Origin: Neodiprion pinetum
Lineage: Eukaryota > Arthropoda > Insecta > Hymenoptera > Diprionidae
DNA: 64,000 bases
Assembly (NCBI RefSeq): GCF_021155775.2
Contig: NC_060233.1
Span: 15,510,537-15,574,536 of the forward strand
Reading direction: 5' to 3'
The position numbers and the translations under genes were made by a program. Positions 35,731 through 47,245 of this stretch are shown in pieces. Below the pieces are notes generated by a model, which worked only from the letters and a program-made list of their open reading frames with translations, ran no database searches and was not told the DNA's origin. Positions within the stretch are counted from its first letter, which is position 1, and each line of letters opens with the position of its first letter.

Positions 35731-38700
35731 ATGTGCCTACTTCACAACATCGTTGCCTCTGCGTTTCTCGGTGGAATTGTTTACTGGTTGATTTACCACA
35801 TGAGGCGACTGCCTTTTTATCAAAAAGCTTGGAAATTCTCTGGGCCATCCATAGTTCTACCGATTTTGGGCAATGCGCTGTATTTCGCCGGAAATACTGA
35901 AAGTAAGTCTAGCTTTATTTTCAGAATTTTGTTTATAGTAAACTGCAGAATACTTACGTGCATTATTAAACCATCAAACTATCTTTATAACTGTAAGTAA
36001 AATTCAGTCGTAATTTTTCGAGATGTATGCAGTACTTGTATCTACCAATTCAATTATATAATCCGATTTTCATTTTAGTTAGAAAATTTGACGACAAGCT
36101 TTAAAACGTCTATTTTTATATATGTATTATTAATTCGTTTTTTGAGTATTCTTTTTATGTAAATCATTCAAAATGTCACACAAAGGTGTCGTTTGTTAAA
36201 TCTTGAGGATCTACCGTACTATGGATTTTACATTCGCAAAGATCAGACTTTTTTTTCACAAAATATACATTGCGTCATATTTTTATTTTTATTTTGAGTG
36301 ATGACTGACAGAGATCCTGGTAGTAGAACTTGATCATATACAATCAGTAAACGAGTTTCCTGCATTCACTTTATGAACCATGTGATACTTACAGTATTTC
36401 ATGGCAAACCGGTAACTATGTCGTTTGTCTTGAATCTCTTGTTTATTGGCTCACTTGCAGCGGGTCCAATCAAAGTAAGTCACGGACAATCAATTGCACG
36501 ACAGCGCTAAATTATCAAACGAGCATTGTCACGACCGTCTATATTTTGAAAATATTCTAAACGTGAATTAGTCCCGAACGCCCAACGTCCCGAATTGGTG
36601 TTTTGAAAATTCTGCAGAGTGCCAGGGGTTCTCATACGTGATTTTAGCAACGTTAACTTTCTACATATTTTAGAAACGTTGTAGCAGCGTCACTTGACAA
36701 AGTTAAAAATATTGTAGATACACGACAGTGACATGAATTATTTCGGATACATGACTCTATGTTTTTGTTAAAAAAATATGATTATCGCAAGCTGAAAATT
36801 GAAACATTTAGGTACCTGAATTTTTTGGTAAAAACTTCTGTGATTTAAGGTGTCTGAAAACTTATATATAAATTCTTCATTGGATCTCGGTAAATATTTG
36901 AATTTCCTGAAAATAATCAAAGTGTACTGAGGAATAATCAGAATTCACAAGATTCTTCTAGCGTTAATGTAATTTGAATACAGTCCGTTGATCACTTACG
37001 TTCATTTATCGTTGTTTATATTATCGACTTCATCGTGTTGTGAGCAATATTTGATTAATAAAAGTGGCTGGCAATTCATAGAAGATGAGTTAATAATTTT
37101 TCGGTGTTCCGGGCGGATGGAAGAGGTGATCTAGTAAGCAATTGTAATGAGGATGATGATGTTACAAAATGGTCAATTAATTACGCCAATTTTTTTTACG
37201 AGGATTACTTTCCGTAATAATGAATTACCTCAAGCGACTACGTGTGTCAAAAAAGTCACAAAATTTTGCAGCACGTTTGTGGAAAATGCTGTAAGTTTTT
37301 GGAAATATTAAAGGTAAAATTTTGTGCAGTCGGCCATTCTTTATTTCAGTAAAAAAATTCATTCAACTTCTCCTATAATATTTGTTTCCTCCACTGCGGT
37401 TTCAGATATCTTGAACAAATTCACCGAATTATCGCGGGCGTATCCTTCGCCTTATCGCGTCTGGCTTGGGTCTGAATTGTTGATCATTTTATCTCGACCC
37501 GAGGAAATAAAGGTAATAATTCCTTCACCCCAAATATTGAAGCGAATGAGCACTGAAATGTGATGTATTTTGTAGACAGTTCTGTGGAGCGAGAAGGCGA
37601 TCGAGAAGACAAGATTTTTCGAATTTTTTCAACCATGGTTGGGAAATGGCTTGTTCACTGCACCTGGTAAGTTATTTGTCCATATTAACGTCAACTCGTA
37701 AATTTTTCACCGCCATGATCGATTCCGCATTACCGATTTTTAGGTGAAATATGGCGTGTGCGTCGAAAGTTGATCGGACCAACTTTCAATTTGAGAATTC
37801 TGGAGTCGTTTGTGACTGTATTCGCAGTCCAATCAAACGTGATGGTGAGGAAAATGGAAACTGAATTAAACGGGGAGGAATTCCTCGTTTTCGATTACGT
37901 GTCAATGTGCACTTTGGACATAATTTGCGGTACGTTTTAAGCTGGAGATATTTCCAAGGTTTGGATTGCTTACCTCTTTCTACTTTCACTTCAGAAACTG
38001 CAATGGGTGTGAGTATAGGAGCCCAAGTTAATAACCATTCCAGTTACGTGGAAGCAGTAGAAAAGTTGGTATCCAAATTTTACGCGATGTACGTTTAATT
38101 TTTTAAGAGGTTTTAATGTGGCGATATCATTCTTCAGATCGCTCAAAATCATCTACCGGCGAGCATTCAGCATTTGGTTGCACCCGCCAGCGATTTTCAA
38201 TCGCACGCAAACGGGGAAAGAACAAAATAAGCACATAAAAACCATGCATAATTTTACTAGCAACGTGAGCAAACCAGATATTTATGTTGTGTCTGCAATA
38301 AATTTGAATCAAGTTTCTCCAGATACTGGACTTGACAACTTGTCTAATTCTTGTTTTTAAATTCATCTAGTGCTTTCACAATTTTTTTGTAGGTAATTCA
38401 GAGGAAGAGGAAAGCTTTGCTGAATCGGAATACTAAAAAGACTGCAGTCAAATACGGTGAAGATACCGAAAGTAAGTAGGCGATTGACTTTGCTGACAGA
38501 ATAGTTCAGTGTCGTAGCGTAAAGATCGTTTTTATTGACTTCAGTGAAGGATTGTTAAACAAATCAAAATTTACTTCAAATGAGCAATTTCTTATTTACA
38601 TCAGTTTATATAAAGAACCTCTCGTAACCCTGATTATGAATGATACTTGATGCATATCTCCAAATGAGTTTCTTTCGAAGGTGTTGACTTGATGCTCAAC

Positions 38701-41263
38701 GTGAATTTGTCGTTGGATCACGTGAGTTGCCTTGATTTTGATCTTTTTGGTTAGGCACTGGGAAAGGAGTTCTAAAATCATTCATCATACCACAGATATG
38801 AGAAACTAATGATTTTTTAAGAAAATCTATATTTCAATTAACAATGATTCAGAAAATGTATCAAACTGTGCCATACTAGCAGGCCATAATAATTACATTT
38901 ACAAATTAAATGATAAAAAATACATTGAAAAATTAATCGACTAAGAAAAATATAAAGGAGCAAGCAGAACCGACAATGACGTTTGGTCAAATTATCCAAT
39001 TGAATATTTGGATTCACTTGAATTTCCGGGACTTCCAGGTTAAGAAATTGATTTTGAAAATTCATGAGATTGCATCACACATCATTCGGAGTTCAGGTAT
39101 ACATTATGGTTTGTTTAATAGTACGAAATTAACAATTCTGTTACGGTCAATTATATGCTACACTCTCACGATGTAAGGATATAGTAACGAATGAGGTATC
39201 GAAAATTATTCAAAACGTGCGACGTACGCAAAGGTAAGCCCCAAGGGATATTAAACAAAATAATGTTACCAATAACAATAATAATCTAAAAAGAAATAAT
39301 GATAATAATATTAACAACATCAAAATAATAACCATGTCGTGATAGTGGACTAAAATATTAACGGAAGTTCAATTTGTCTTTGATCTTCATCTGCAGGTGA
39401 TTCGCCATCTGAAAGAAAGGCCTTCTTGGATTTGTTGATGCAGTTAACAGACGATAAGATGAAATTCTCGGATTCGGAACTTCGTGAAGAAGTTGACACA
39501 ATGATTGCTGCCGTATGTAGAAGTATTTAACTAAGAATTCGACACCAAGTATGCAATATTTATTGCAGCAGTATTGCAAGAATGTTTTGATGTTTGGATT
39601 TCGGTTGAAATATTCCAATATAGCAAATTTATATCGCTACAATATTTCTGCAATATTACGCACAATTTCGCAAATGTTCCAAATTTTGAAAATTTTCATT
39701 GCTGTGTTGAATGTAATTTCATAATTTCTCGGAAATATTCAAAACCTTAGAAATTTTCTACCTTTATGCAATGTTGCTTTTGGCGAATATATATCGAGCT
39801 GATCTATTTAAAATGACACAAAGTACTATTGAAAATTCATTTCAGGGTAGCGACACGACCTCCAACACAGTCAGTTTCGTTATGTTGATGCTGGCTTCTT
39901 ATCCGGATATACAGGTATAATATTAGGCACTGATGCAGCTGATGTATACTTGCGGACAATGAATCTGAGACGCATAATTTTTTACACGAGACATTTATAT
40001 TGGCAACACAGAGAAACTTACAGCGCCACAGCCGGCCGAGCGCGAAACAAACTCAATCTCAATAAGCATAACATAACCCATGACCGTCGAATCTAACCTT
40101 AGAATACGTGTCAATCCAACAAGTCATTATCCCCGCGGTATTTTAAGGTTAGATGCGACGGTCGTGGGTTATATTATGTTTATTGAGATTGAGTTTGTTT
40201 CGCGCTCAGCCGACTGTGGCGCTGTAGGTTTCTCTGTGTTGCCAACATAACTGCATAGTGTAATAAATTAGCCTTCTCAGATTCATTGTCCCCAAGTGTA
40301 CAATCGCATGATACAGATATTTTATCAGTGTAACCGACGTCTCACTATCAACGTTATTACATGACACGTGAATTAGGAGAAGGCTTACCTTGAACTTTGT
40401 GAAATTTATGGAAGTTACGATTCCAATAAGCGTATCGTGACATACGAGGACTTGCCACGTATGAGGTATTTGGAACTTGTGATAAAAGAAACGATGCGTG
40501 TACTTCCAATCATAGCGTTGATCACTCGCACAATAACTGACGATTTGGAGATAGGTAAGTAAAAAAATATATAAATTTGAACATTTTTATTGCAAAGGTT
40601 TTCAGTCATTTATTTAAAATTGAATGCTTCAAGGTGAATATACTCTGCCAAAAGGAAGTTTGGCTGTTATTGACATCCTGAGCATACACAGAAACAAGGA
40701 ATTCTGGCCAGATCCACTCAAGTTTAACCCGGATCGATTTTTGCCTGATGAAGTGGCTGAACGCCATGCTTATTGCTACATACCATTTAGTGCGGGACCA
40801 AGAAACTGCATTGGTAAGTCCATTTGTTTGCGTATCGTATATTCATTACTTCAACACTCCAAAATGGGAACTAAGAATATGAAAAATTATAACCCACATT
40901 TTGATAATCGATGATATTATGCAGTCACATTGCACCAACGCAACTATGAAAAGTGCAGTATTAAATAATAAATTTCAAGTATATTTCAGGAATACAATTT
41001 TTCATGATTTGAAATATTTCAGAAACATTGCATAATATTCGATAAACATTTCAGCAAAGGCAAATCCTGTACTAAAAATCATCGTCAAACTTTTAGGTTT
41101 AAGGTTCGCCATGATGGCTATGAAGACAATCCTGGCGACAATGCTCCGCAGATATATCATAAAAAAAGATAAGATTGTGCCGTTAGACGACGTGAAGTTA
41201 AAATCGGAGGGTGTAACCAAACCAGTTGAACCAATCATGCTGCGAATAGAAGAGCGAAGGTGA
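35731..41263 (+). CDS. CYP4: Cytochrome P450 family 4, complete, 513 aa, 12 exons
   Basis: Third intact paralogue. Coding exons: 35731-35902, 37406-37512, 37576-37666, 37744-37929, 37995-38064, 38138-38264, 38393-38471, 39397-39512, 39846-39914, 40377-40554, 40634-40813, 41097-41263; total 1542 nt in frame. Features: hydrophobic anchor about 4-22, hinge GPSIVLPILGN (38-48, one residue longer than its paralogues), I-helix AGSDTT (316-321), K-helix E377-T-M-R380, heme loop FSAGPRNCIG with Cys457. Ala316 replaces the CYP4 heme-linking Glu. The conserved MMEMKT after the heme loop is MMAMKT here. Exon sizes match the 9052-17569 gene except exon 7 (79 nt, as in the 26706-33059 gene). Its closeness to the 9052 gene (for example SEKAIEK in exon 3 and GEYTLPKG in exon 11) suggests a later duplication. 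Intron 9 carries a foldback element and introns 1, 8 and 11 carry the 43-bp minisatellite. Confidence 0.93.
39540..39790. repeat. Degenerate minisatellite in intron 8
   Basis: Variants of TTGCAGCAGTATTGCAAGAA and GAAATATTCCAATATAGCAA recur, then continue in the opposite sense (AATATTTCTGCAATATTACG). Same family as in 16927-17270. Confidence 0.6.
40000..40245. mobile_element. Foldback element, TTGGCAACACAGAGAAAC ends
   Basis: Arms of about 105-115 bp pair almost completely (40000-40118 against 40142-40245), each with TTGGCAACACAGAGAAAC, CAGCGCCACAG, GCGCGAAACAAACTCAATCT and CGACGGTCATGGG-like parts. The short loop carries GTCAATCCAACAAGTCATTA. A single arm with loop lies at 57214-57365. It is in intron 9 of the third complete P450. 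Confidence 0.88.
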
Positions 41264-41359
41264 ATTGTCATCAACCCAAAATCGGGCTGTTTGTGTATTT
41301 GTAGTATATGCATCATTTATGTATACTATTACGTGTGTGGGTTTCTAAGTACGATTTGC

Positions 41360-42835
41360 TCTTGATCGGATATAGGCCTCCTAAAGTTGGTATCTCAATA
41401 TATTTGAAAATGAACTTGTTCGGCAACAATTTCGCTATAAGTTCTCGTATGTTCTCGGTAACTTCAATGCAGATGTGTCATCTACAGGTTAGGAGTCGGT
41501 TCATCTCAGTGAATTCTTTGTATCACAGGGTTACGATATCATGCCACGCAGACTGCTCATTACATGGCTACTTCTGATACCTGGCTCGATGCTTGTGTAC
41601 TGTCAACAACATTAATCTCCTGGAATCCAGGGATCAATCGTCGCGGCCGTTTCTCTCAGGGCACGATCTCATATATGCTGTCGACAGCTGTGGTGCACCT
41701 AGGCAGGAGCCGCGCGTTATTCGATACCGATCGTGGATCGTGCCGATTTTGATGCTGCCTCTTCTGCCTTGTCTACGCTTGACTTCTCGCAGTTTGCATG
41801 GCTGCTTTTTGTGGATAGGATCATGAACGGGTGTTCATCAGTCTGCAATAATCTCATGAATGAAGTACGGAATTGCGTCGTGCCTGTCGAGGAACTTACT
41901 TTGCGGCGTTTACCTGCGACTTGGATATCGCTAGATATCAGACACCTGATGAAAAAGCACAACGCCTGGGATCGGTCCTTTAAGAGATCTCGCAGTGCGA
42001 AAGGTTTCGCCAAATATATCACCTATCGTAGAGACATAAAGCGTGCTTTAACAGCCGCCAAGACTGATGGCATAAAAGAGCGGCTTAATACTCGTGGTGG
42101 TGCGCAATCCTTTTGGTATGAGATGAAGAACATCGGTCTTACCAACTACTGTCTACTGGGGTTTTGATTGATGACCATAATGAACACTTTGTGTCTAGCT
42201 CCGTGGGTTTGCAGTATCATGACCCGGCAGTTCAAAATCCTGTCAAGAGGTAGAGAGAATCCTTCACCTTCTCACCGATCGCGAACAGATGTGTCAACGG
42301 GGCGCTCGTAGGGATTACAACTCGTGCATGTGGTCCCGATAACCCTCCGATACAGGCTTTCAAGACACTGAAAGATTTACTGATGCCGCTGATGGTGTAT
42401 TTTCTCAACTCCCTCCTAACAACGGTATCGGTGCCACCGTTGGGAGAATCCTCAATTGTTATACCTATAACGAAGGTTCGCGATCCCATTGGTCCGTCAG
42501 ATTTTAGACCAATTTCGCTTCCCTGCACGTTTTCTACAGTGTTTTAACGGATAGTGTATGATCAACTCGCGGTGCATTTAGCGCGCGTTAATTACCTCTA
42601 TTCACATCAGACTGGTTCTCGTGAGGGCATGGGAACACAATCAGCCGTCTTGCGTTTTGAGGATAACTTGTAGACTTGCGGACTTGTAGGATGATCGCAT
42701 GGTGATCGTTGGTGGTGTTTCTGGACTTCTCCAAAGCGTTCAACATGGTAAACCATGCATTGCTTCTGTCGAAGCTGCGATCTTTCGGACTGACAACGTG
42801 CTTGACTGTTTCAACTCGTAACCGTCTGATCGCAC
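41360..42835 (+). pseudogene. Non-LTR retrotransposon relic, endonuclease and RT parts
   Basis: Decayed Jockey/CR1-like retrotransposon, readable only by switching frames. Signs in order: YRPPK (near 41380), a GNFNADVSS-like endonuclease core (near 41455), HMATSDTWLDACVLST (41553-41600), a GHDLIYAV motif, a 144-codon linker frame (41733-42167), then reverse-transcriptase blocks: RACGPDNPPIQAFK (near 42325), PIGPSDFRPISLPCTFS (near 42490), YSHQTGSREGMGTQSA (near 42600) and a FSKAFNMVNHALLLSKL-like block (near 42735). The match ends at 42835 where another element begins. The catalytic YADD region is not present. The element starts about 100 bp after the stop of the last P450, in the same orientation. 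Stops and frameshifts show it is dead. Confidence 0.8.
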
Positions 42836-43645
42836 TACGGTTTTACAAACAGGTCTGGGAACTCGGCTATTTTTAAGTGGTGGGGATTGTCACCGTTAGT
42901 GTGACCAAACTGTGTTCGTCGTTTGTCCACAAGCTGCGCTGTCGTACTAGGGTATTGTAAATATACATATGCAGTTGCAGATCACCTCGTAGAGCCTCGT
43001 AGTCGTGGTGTACATTCACATAATAAAACAATTTTTGAAAAATACAAATTTACAAACGAAATATTACAACAGAAAAATTAACTGTACTGTTAAAAAAACG
43101 GTAATACGATTTTACCTGCGTTGACCATGTGCGAAACTAGCACTCTCTTTCACTGCACTACTAGTCGATACTATATAAATTTATGTATTAGTGCCTCAAA
43201 TGTCGTGTACGGCAGCTTAGGATTCACAGTTTGTCTGATAATTAATGAGCTTAACTTTTTGTGACGATAAAAAATAACTAATCTTGTCACAAATTGAGCG
43301 GTAAAAAAATGGTTACATCTGAAAATGTTATGATATTTATTACTGCGAAAGATCGTATACATATATGAAATAAATATTCATTATAACCCTACGCGTATTT
43401 CGTTCGTAAAGAGAAATATTAGGTTTTAATGAACATTGTATTTATTTTTGATTGATTAAAAATATTTTTTACGTTCTGTCATAGCACAGCTGTTCAAAGC
43501 TACCTCTTGACTCTTCCCATTCAAACTTGATTGGCTTACCCCAAAGCTGCACTGGTCCAAGTGGCGGAAATGAGTACTACGCTTTGCCACACTATTTGAG
43601 TCACCCCCCACCCTACGAGTTCTCAGGCCTGTATGTAAGACCGTG
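42836..43645. mobile_element. TIR element related to 25074-25630, copy B
   Basis: TACGGTTTTACAAACAGGTC at the left and CACGGTCTTACATACAGGCC at the right (other strand) match the ends of copy A, and the right-hand 150 bp match too. The middle is AT-rich and unlike copy A. It abuts the broken retroelement, so it probably inserted into it. Confidence 0.65.
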
Positions 43646-43869
43646 GACCACACGCAAGTGGTTTGCGATCCTATACTCTTTCCGGCGAGAGGCCGACGCA
43701 TGGTGTAAGGAGTAAGGTGTGCTCAATAGAGGACCAATTTTCGTACAAAGTCGCGCATTCCACCAGTTGACGTCACGGCAAGTCATAGTAAGCCTACAGC
43801 ACATGCGCATGCGCATGCGCTCGTACAAATTACAACATAACCTCAACTTATACTTCAATAAACGTATAG

Positions 43870-44543
43870 GGGCTATTCCGCGTCAACCGGATCAGTCATC
43901 TCTCAGATATTTTTTTAATTTGGCATGTGGATTGTGTAAGGGGAGTTAGATTTTTGTGCCAAAGCGCGAATCTCATAATGCAAAATTCGATTTTTTATTA
44001 ACAATAACAAATTAGACTCCCATTTTTTTCAAAAATTCATAACTTCGGCAACAAATTAGATACAATTTTTTTTTTTTTTTCAAATTACGCGGAAAGCTCC
44101 ATAGAATTTAAAAAAAAATACGAAATGGTAAAAAAAAGTTGTTATCAATTGTTTATTTAACAATTAATTTTTCAAAGATTTTTAAAACAGTGACCGACAC
44201 GATCAAAAAATTTTTTTAAAATTCTGACATGTTCCTTGAACTGTACTACAACCTGTGAATTAATTCCAGAGGGGTGTTTTTCTTCGTTTTCGAGTAAAAA
44301 ATCATTAAAGGTGTCGATGCGCATGAAATTGCGGCGCGTCGAGTCTCTACGTAATGGCGGGCGGCCGGTTGCCGTCCACCGCTACCCCGCGGCGGCGTCG
44401 CGGCGTTATTTTAGAGTCATTTTCACGATGTAGGACATGATTGAAAAATCTGAAAAAAATACTGTACCTTCACAAGGCCTGCTCAAAGCGATAAGTGAAG
44501 TTTCAAGAATGTGTTTTTCACCGTTTTTTTATTACAGAGATTC
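43870..44543 (+). repeat. Left terminal inverted repeat of the 4-kb transposon
   Basis: Pairs with 47246-47919 at a constant coordinate sum of 91789. It contains a GC-rich patch (GGCGGGCGGCCGGTTGCCGT near 44357) in otherwise AT-rich DNA. A 65-codon open frame (44236-44433) is repeated identically in the other arm and is not a gene by any other sign. Its inner part includes AATCATTAAAGGTGTCGATG. Confidence 0.92.
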
Positions 44544-44602
44544 GAAATTTGTTATGACGCATTATGATTCAAACATGAATTACGAACACAGGTCAAGTGT
44601 TG

Positions 44603-45002
44603 TTCCAGGATATGGAATACCTGCACCTGTGCATGCGTCACCTAAATCCTTCACTATCCAGGTAGTCCAGGTAGGGTCACCACCTCGATTCCGCGAAGGG
44701 GTCATTTGGCTAAAGTCAGGTACATTGAATTGCACCTGCATTATGTTAGCCCCATTGGTGGAATTCAAGCAATTAGAAGAGTCGTTGGGTGGGTGAAGCA
44801 CTATATTCCAGGATATGGAATACGTCCACCTGTGCATGCGTCACCTAAATCCTTCATTATCCAGGTAGTCCGGGTCACCACCTCGATTCCGCGAAGGGGT
44901 CATTTGGCTAAAGTCAGGTACATTGAAATGCACCTTCATTATGTTAGCCCCATTGGTGGAATTCAACCAATCAGAAGAGTTGTTGGGTGGGTGAAGCACT
45001 AT
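44603..45002 (+). repeat. 203-bp tandem duplication upstream of the transposase
   Basis: Copies start TTCCAGGATATGGAATAC at 44603 and 44806, about 95% alike. Each carries CTGTGCATGCGTCACCTAAA, CGATTCCGCGAAGGGGTCAT and TTGGGTGGGTGAAGCACTAT. The second ends 33 bp before the first ATG of the transposase and is followed by GAGTATAAATTTCGAGC, a possible TATA element. A promoter or transposase-binding role is plausible but inferred. Confidence 0.88.
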
Positions 45003-45034
45003 TCTGAACGAGTATAAATTTCGAGCATTTCAAA

Positions 45035-46999
45035 ATGCATAACATTCAATCGAATACCAGTGTAGCGATCAGTGCAATACATCGTCTCATTCTTCACACA
45101 AGTAATTCATTTCTGAAAGCAATGTCTACAACAGATGTGAAACGGTGCTGTAATCCTTTCCAAAGAGTTGGCCATAATTGGGTGCGAAATTTGGTAAAGC
45201 CAGTGACACCAGCATTACGGAAAAAGTTTCCGGACCTAGGAGAATATGTGTGCATGGATTGTCGAATAAAATTGTACAAATGCAACACAATTACTCCATC
45301 TGATAAAAACGAGGTAAGTGATATGAATCATAATTATGCGAGTGGTGACGATCTTGTTTCACCTTCACCAATTAGTGAACAGAGCAGTGTGGAAATGTTT
45401 CTTGAGAATGATATCGGGCAAGAATTGTTGTGTGATGTGAAAGAATTGTTTATCAACGCGAAGTGTGTCGCGGACAAAATTAAATATCTCACAATGACTC
45501 CTCGTAGTTGGTCCATCAGAGAATTGGAGTTACAATTTGATTGTTCATATAGAATGGCTCGTAAAGCTAAAATATTGCAAAGTGAGCGTGGATTTGGATC
45601 CTCCCCAGATCCAAGACCATCTCGCACTCTTTGTGATGATGTTGTCTCTCATGTAGTGGAATTTTACTGTTCTGATGAAATAAGTCGGATCATGCCTGGT
45701 CAGAAAGATTTTGTCACTCTTCGCGATGTGGATGGTTCAAAACATCAAGTCCAAAAACGACTTGTTTTGTGTGATCTGAAGGAAGCTTACGCCGCGTTCA
45801 AGCAACAGCATCCGAATGATAAAATTGGATTTACAAAATTCGCGGAACTCCGCCCAAAGCAGTGTATTTTAGCTGGACCAACAGGAACACATACAGTTTG
45901 TGTTTGCAAAATTCACCAGAATGTGAAACTTATGTTGGTGGCGGTTAGCTCAATTTGTCAGACATTCAAAAGAACGTACCACGATTTGATAAAACAGATA
46001 TCGTGTGACTCTCCAAATCCTTTGTGCTATCTCGGTGATTGTAGTAGTTGTCCAAGTTTTGATATGGTTACACACGAAATGGAAAGTTTATTCGACGATA
46101 ATTTCGTAGAAAGTATTAGCTACAAACGGTGGACTCATACGGATCGATCTGTTTTAGAAACGATCACGCAAGAAACGGAAACGTTCCTCGAGACGCTAAA
46201 GGAACAGACGATAGCCCTCAAGAAACATGATTTCATTGCTAAACAGCAAAGTGCATATTTGAAAGACAGAAAACATCGTCTACAACCAGGGGAGTTCTTA
46301 GTTTTGGGTGACTTTGCTGAAAACTATGCATTTGTTGTTCAAGATGAAATTCAAAGCTTCCACTGGAATAACAATCAAGCTACCATCCATCCTTTTGTTG
46401 TGTATTATGTTGAAAATGAGGACTTAAAGCATAAAAGCTTCGTTATCATATCAGAAAATCTACAACATAATACAGTCGCGGTCCATCTGTTTCAGAAGAA
46501 ACTAATCGGTAAGCTTTTTGAGTTCTTCGGTAGTGAAGTTATCAAGAAAATGATTTATTTTACTGACGGTGCTAGTGCACAATATAAAAATAAAAGCAAC
46601 TTCATTAATTTGACTCATCATTTTGACGACTTCAATGTCGAGGCTGAATGGCATTTCTTTGCAACGTCACATGGAAAAAGTCCATGTGATGGCATTGGTG
46701 GAACTGTGAAAAGATTTGCTGCACGTGCAAGCCTACAGCGGCCCAATGAAAATCTTATTTTGACTCCAAGGCAATTATTCGAATGGAGTGTGAGTGCATT
46801 AAAAAATATCGCATTTGACTTCTGCAGCAACAGCGAACACGAAGAACATGAAAAATTATTGAAGCCGCGATTGAACCAAGCAATAACGGTTGAAGGCACT
46901 CGACGATTCCATTCATTTTTACCTCTATCTATAAAAACTGTAGAATGTAGGGTTTACTCTTCCTCTGATGAGTCATTTACCCGTAAATCTATGCGCTAA
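45035..46999 (+). CDS. DDE-type transposase, 654 aa, uninterrupted
   Basis: Single open frame in the 4-kb transposon, presumably the enzyme that cuts and joins the element ends in the nucleus. The first ATG is 45035; a later one at 45122 (residue 30, MSTTDVKRCCNPF) may be the true start. Cysteines suggest two metal-binding regions: C38, C39 with C73-x2-C76 and C83 near the N terminus, and C289-x-C291-x2-H294 with C324, C331, C336, C339 in the middle. Candidate catalytic acids lie in LVLGDFAENYAF (D426), IYFTDGASAQYKN (D511) and SPCDGIGGTVKR (D552) or E583 in LFEWS. The block from GDFAENY to GGTVKRFAARASLQRP looks like that of many unnamed arthropod and cnidarian proteins. I infer DDE from motif order, not from a search. 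Complete, with no stop or frameshift. Confidence 0.85.
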   Translation: MHNIQSNTSVAISAIHRLILHTSNSFLKAMSTTDVKRCCNPFQRVGHNWVRNLVKPVTPALRKKFPDLGEYVCMDCRIKLYKCNTITPSDKNEVSDMNHNYASGDDLVSPSPISEQSSVEMFLENDIGQELLCDVKELFINAKCVADKIKYLTMTPRSWSIRELELQFDCSYRMARKAKILQSERGFGSSPDPRPSRTLCDDVVSHVVEFYCSDEISRIMPGQKDFVTLRDVDGSKHQVQKRLVLCDLKEAYAAFKQQHPNDKIGFTKFAELRPKQCILAGPTGTHTVCVCKIHQNVKLMLVAVSSICQTFKRTYHDLIKQISCDSPNPLCYLGDCSSCPSFDMVTHEMESLFDDNFVESISYKRWTHTDRSVLETITQETETFLETLKEQTIALKKHDFIAKQQSAYLKDRKHRLQPGEFLVLGDFAENYAFVVQDEIQSFHWNNNQATIHPFVVYYVENEDLKHKSFVIISENLQHNTVAVHLFQKKLIGKLFEFFGSEVIKKMIYFTDGASAQYKNKSNFINLTHHFDDFNVEAEWHFFATSHGKSPCDGIGGTVKRFAARASLQRPNENLILTPRQLFEWSVSALKNIAFDFCSNSEHEEHEKLLKPRLNQAITVEGTRRFHSFLPLSIKTVECRVYSSSDESFTRKSMR

Positions 47000-47245
47000 G
47001 ATAGCCATGTAAGTTATGACGAAAACCTTTGCTCACATTTCTAAGTTTAATGCCCAGTTTGATCAAAGATTAATAGATTGTATCCATAGAATAAGCGATT
47101 TATTTGTATGAAATATATAATTGTAAGTGCGTTCATTTCGCAGCTTCCACATATCTTCGGGGGTGATTATAAGTACTAAAATAAGTAGCAAGTTATGTAA
47201 TTATTATCATTTATGTGCACTCTCATGGTGCGTAACTGTTATTTT

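Noticed and set aside
42232..42528. 98-codon - strand gene
   Set aside because: It is the antisense shadow of the reverse-transcriptase relic on the + strand.
44236..44433. 65-codon frame repeated exactly at 47356-47553
   Set aside because: The identity comes from the transposon's inverted repeats; a GC-rich patch keeps it open. No start context or homologue.
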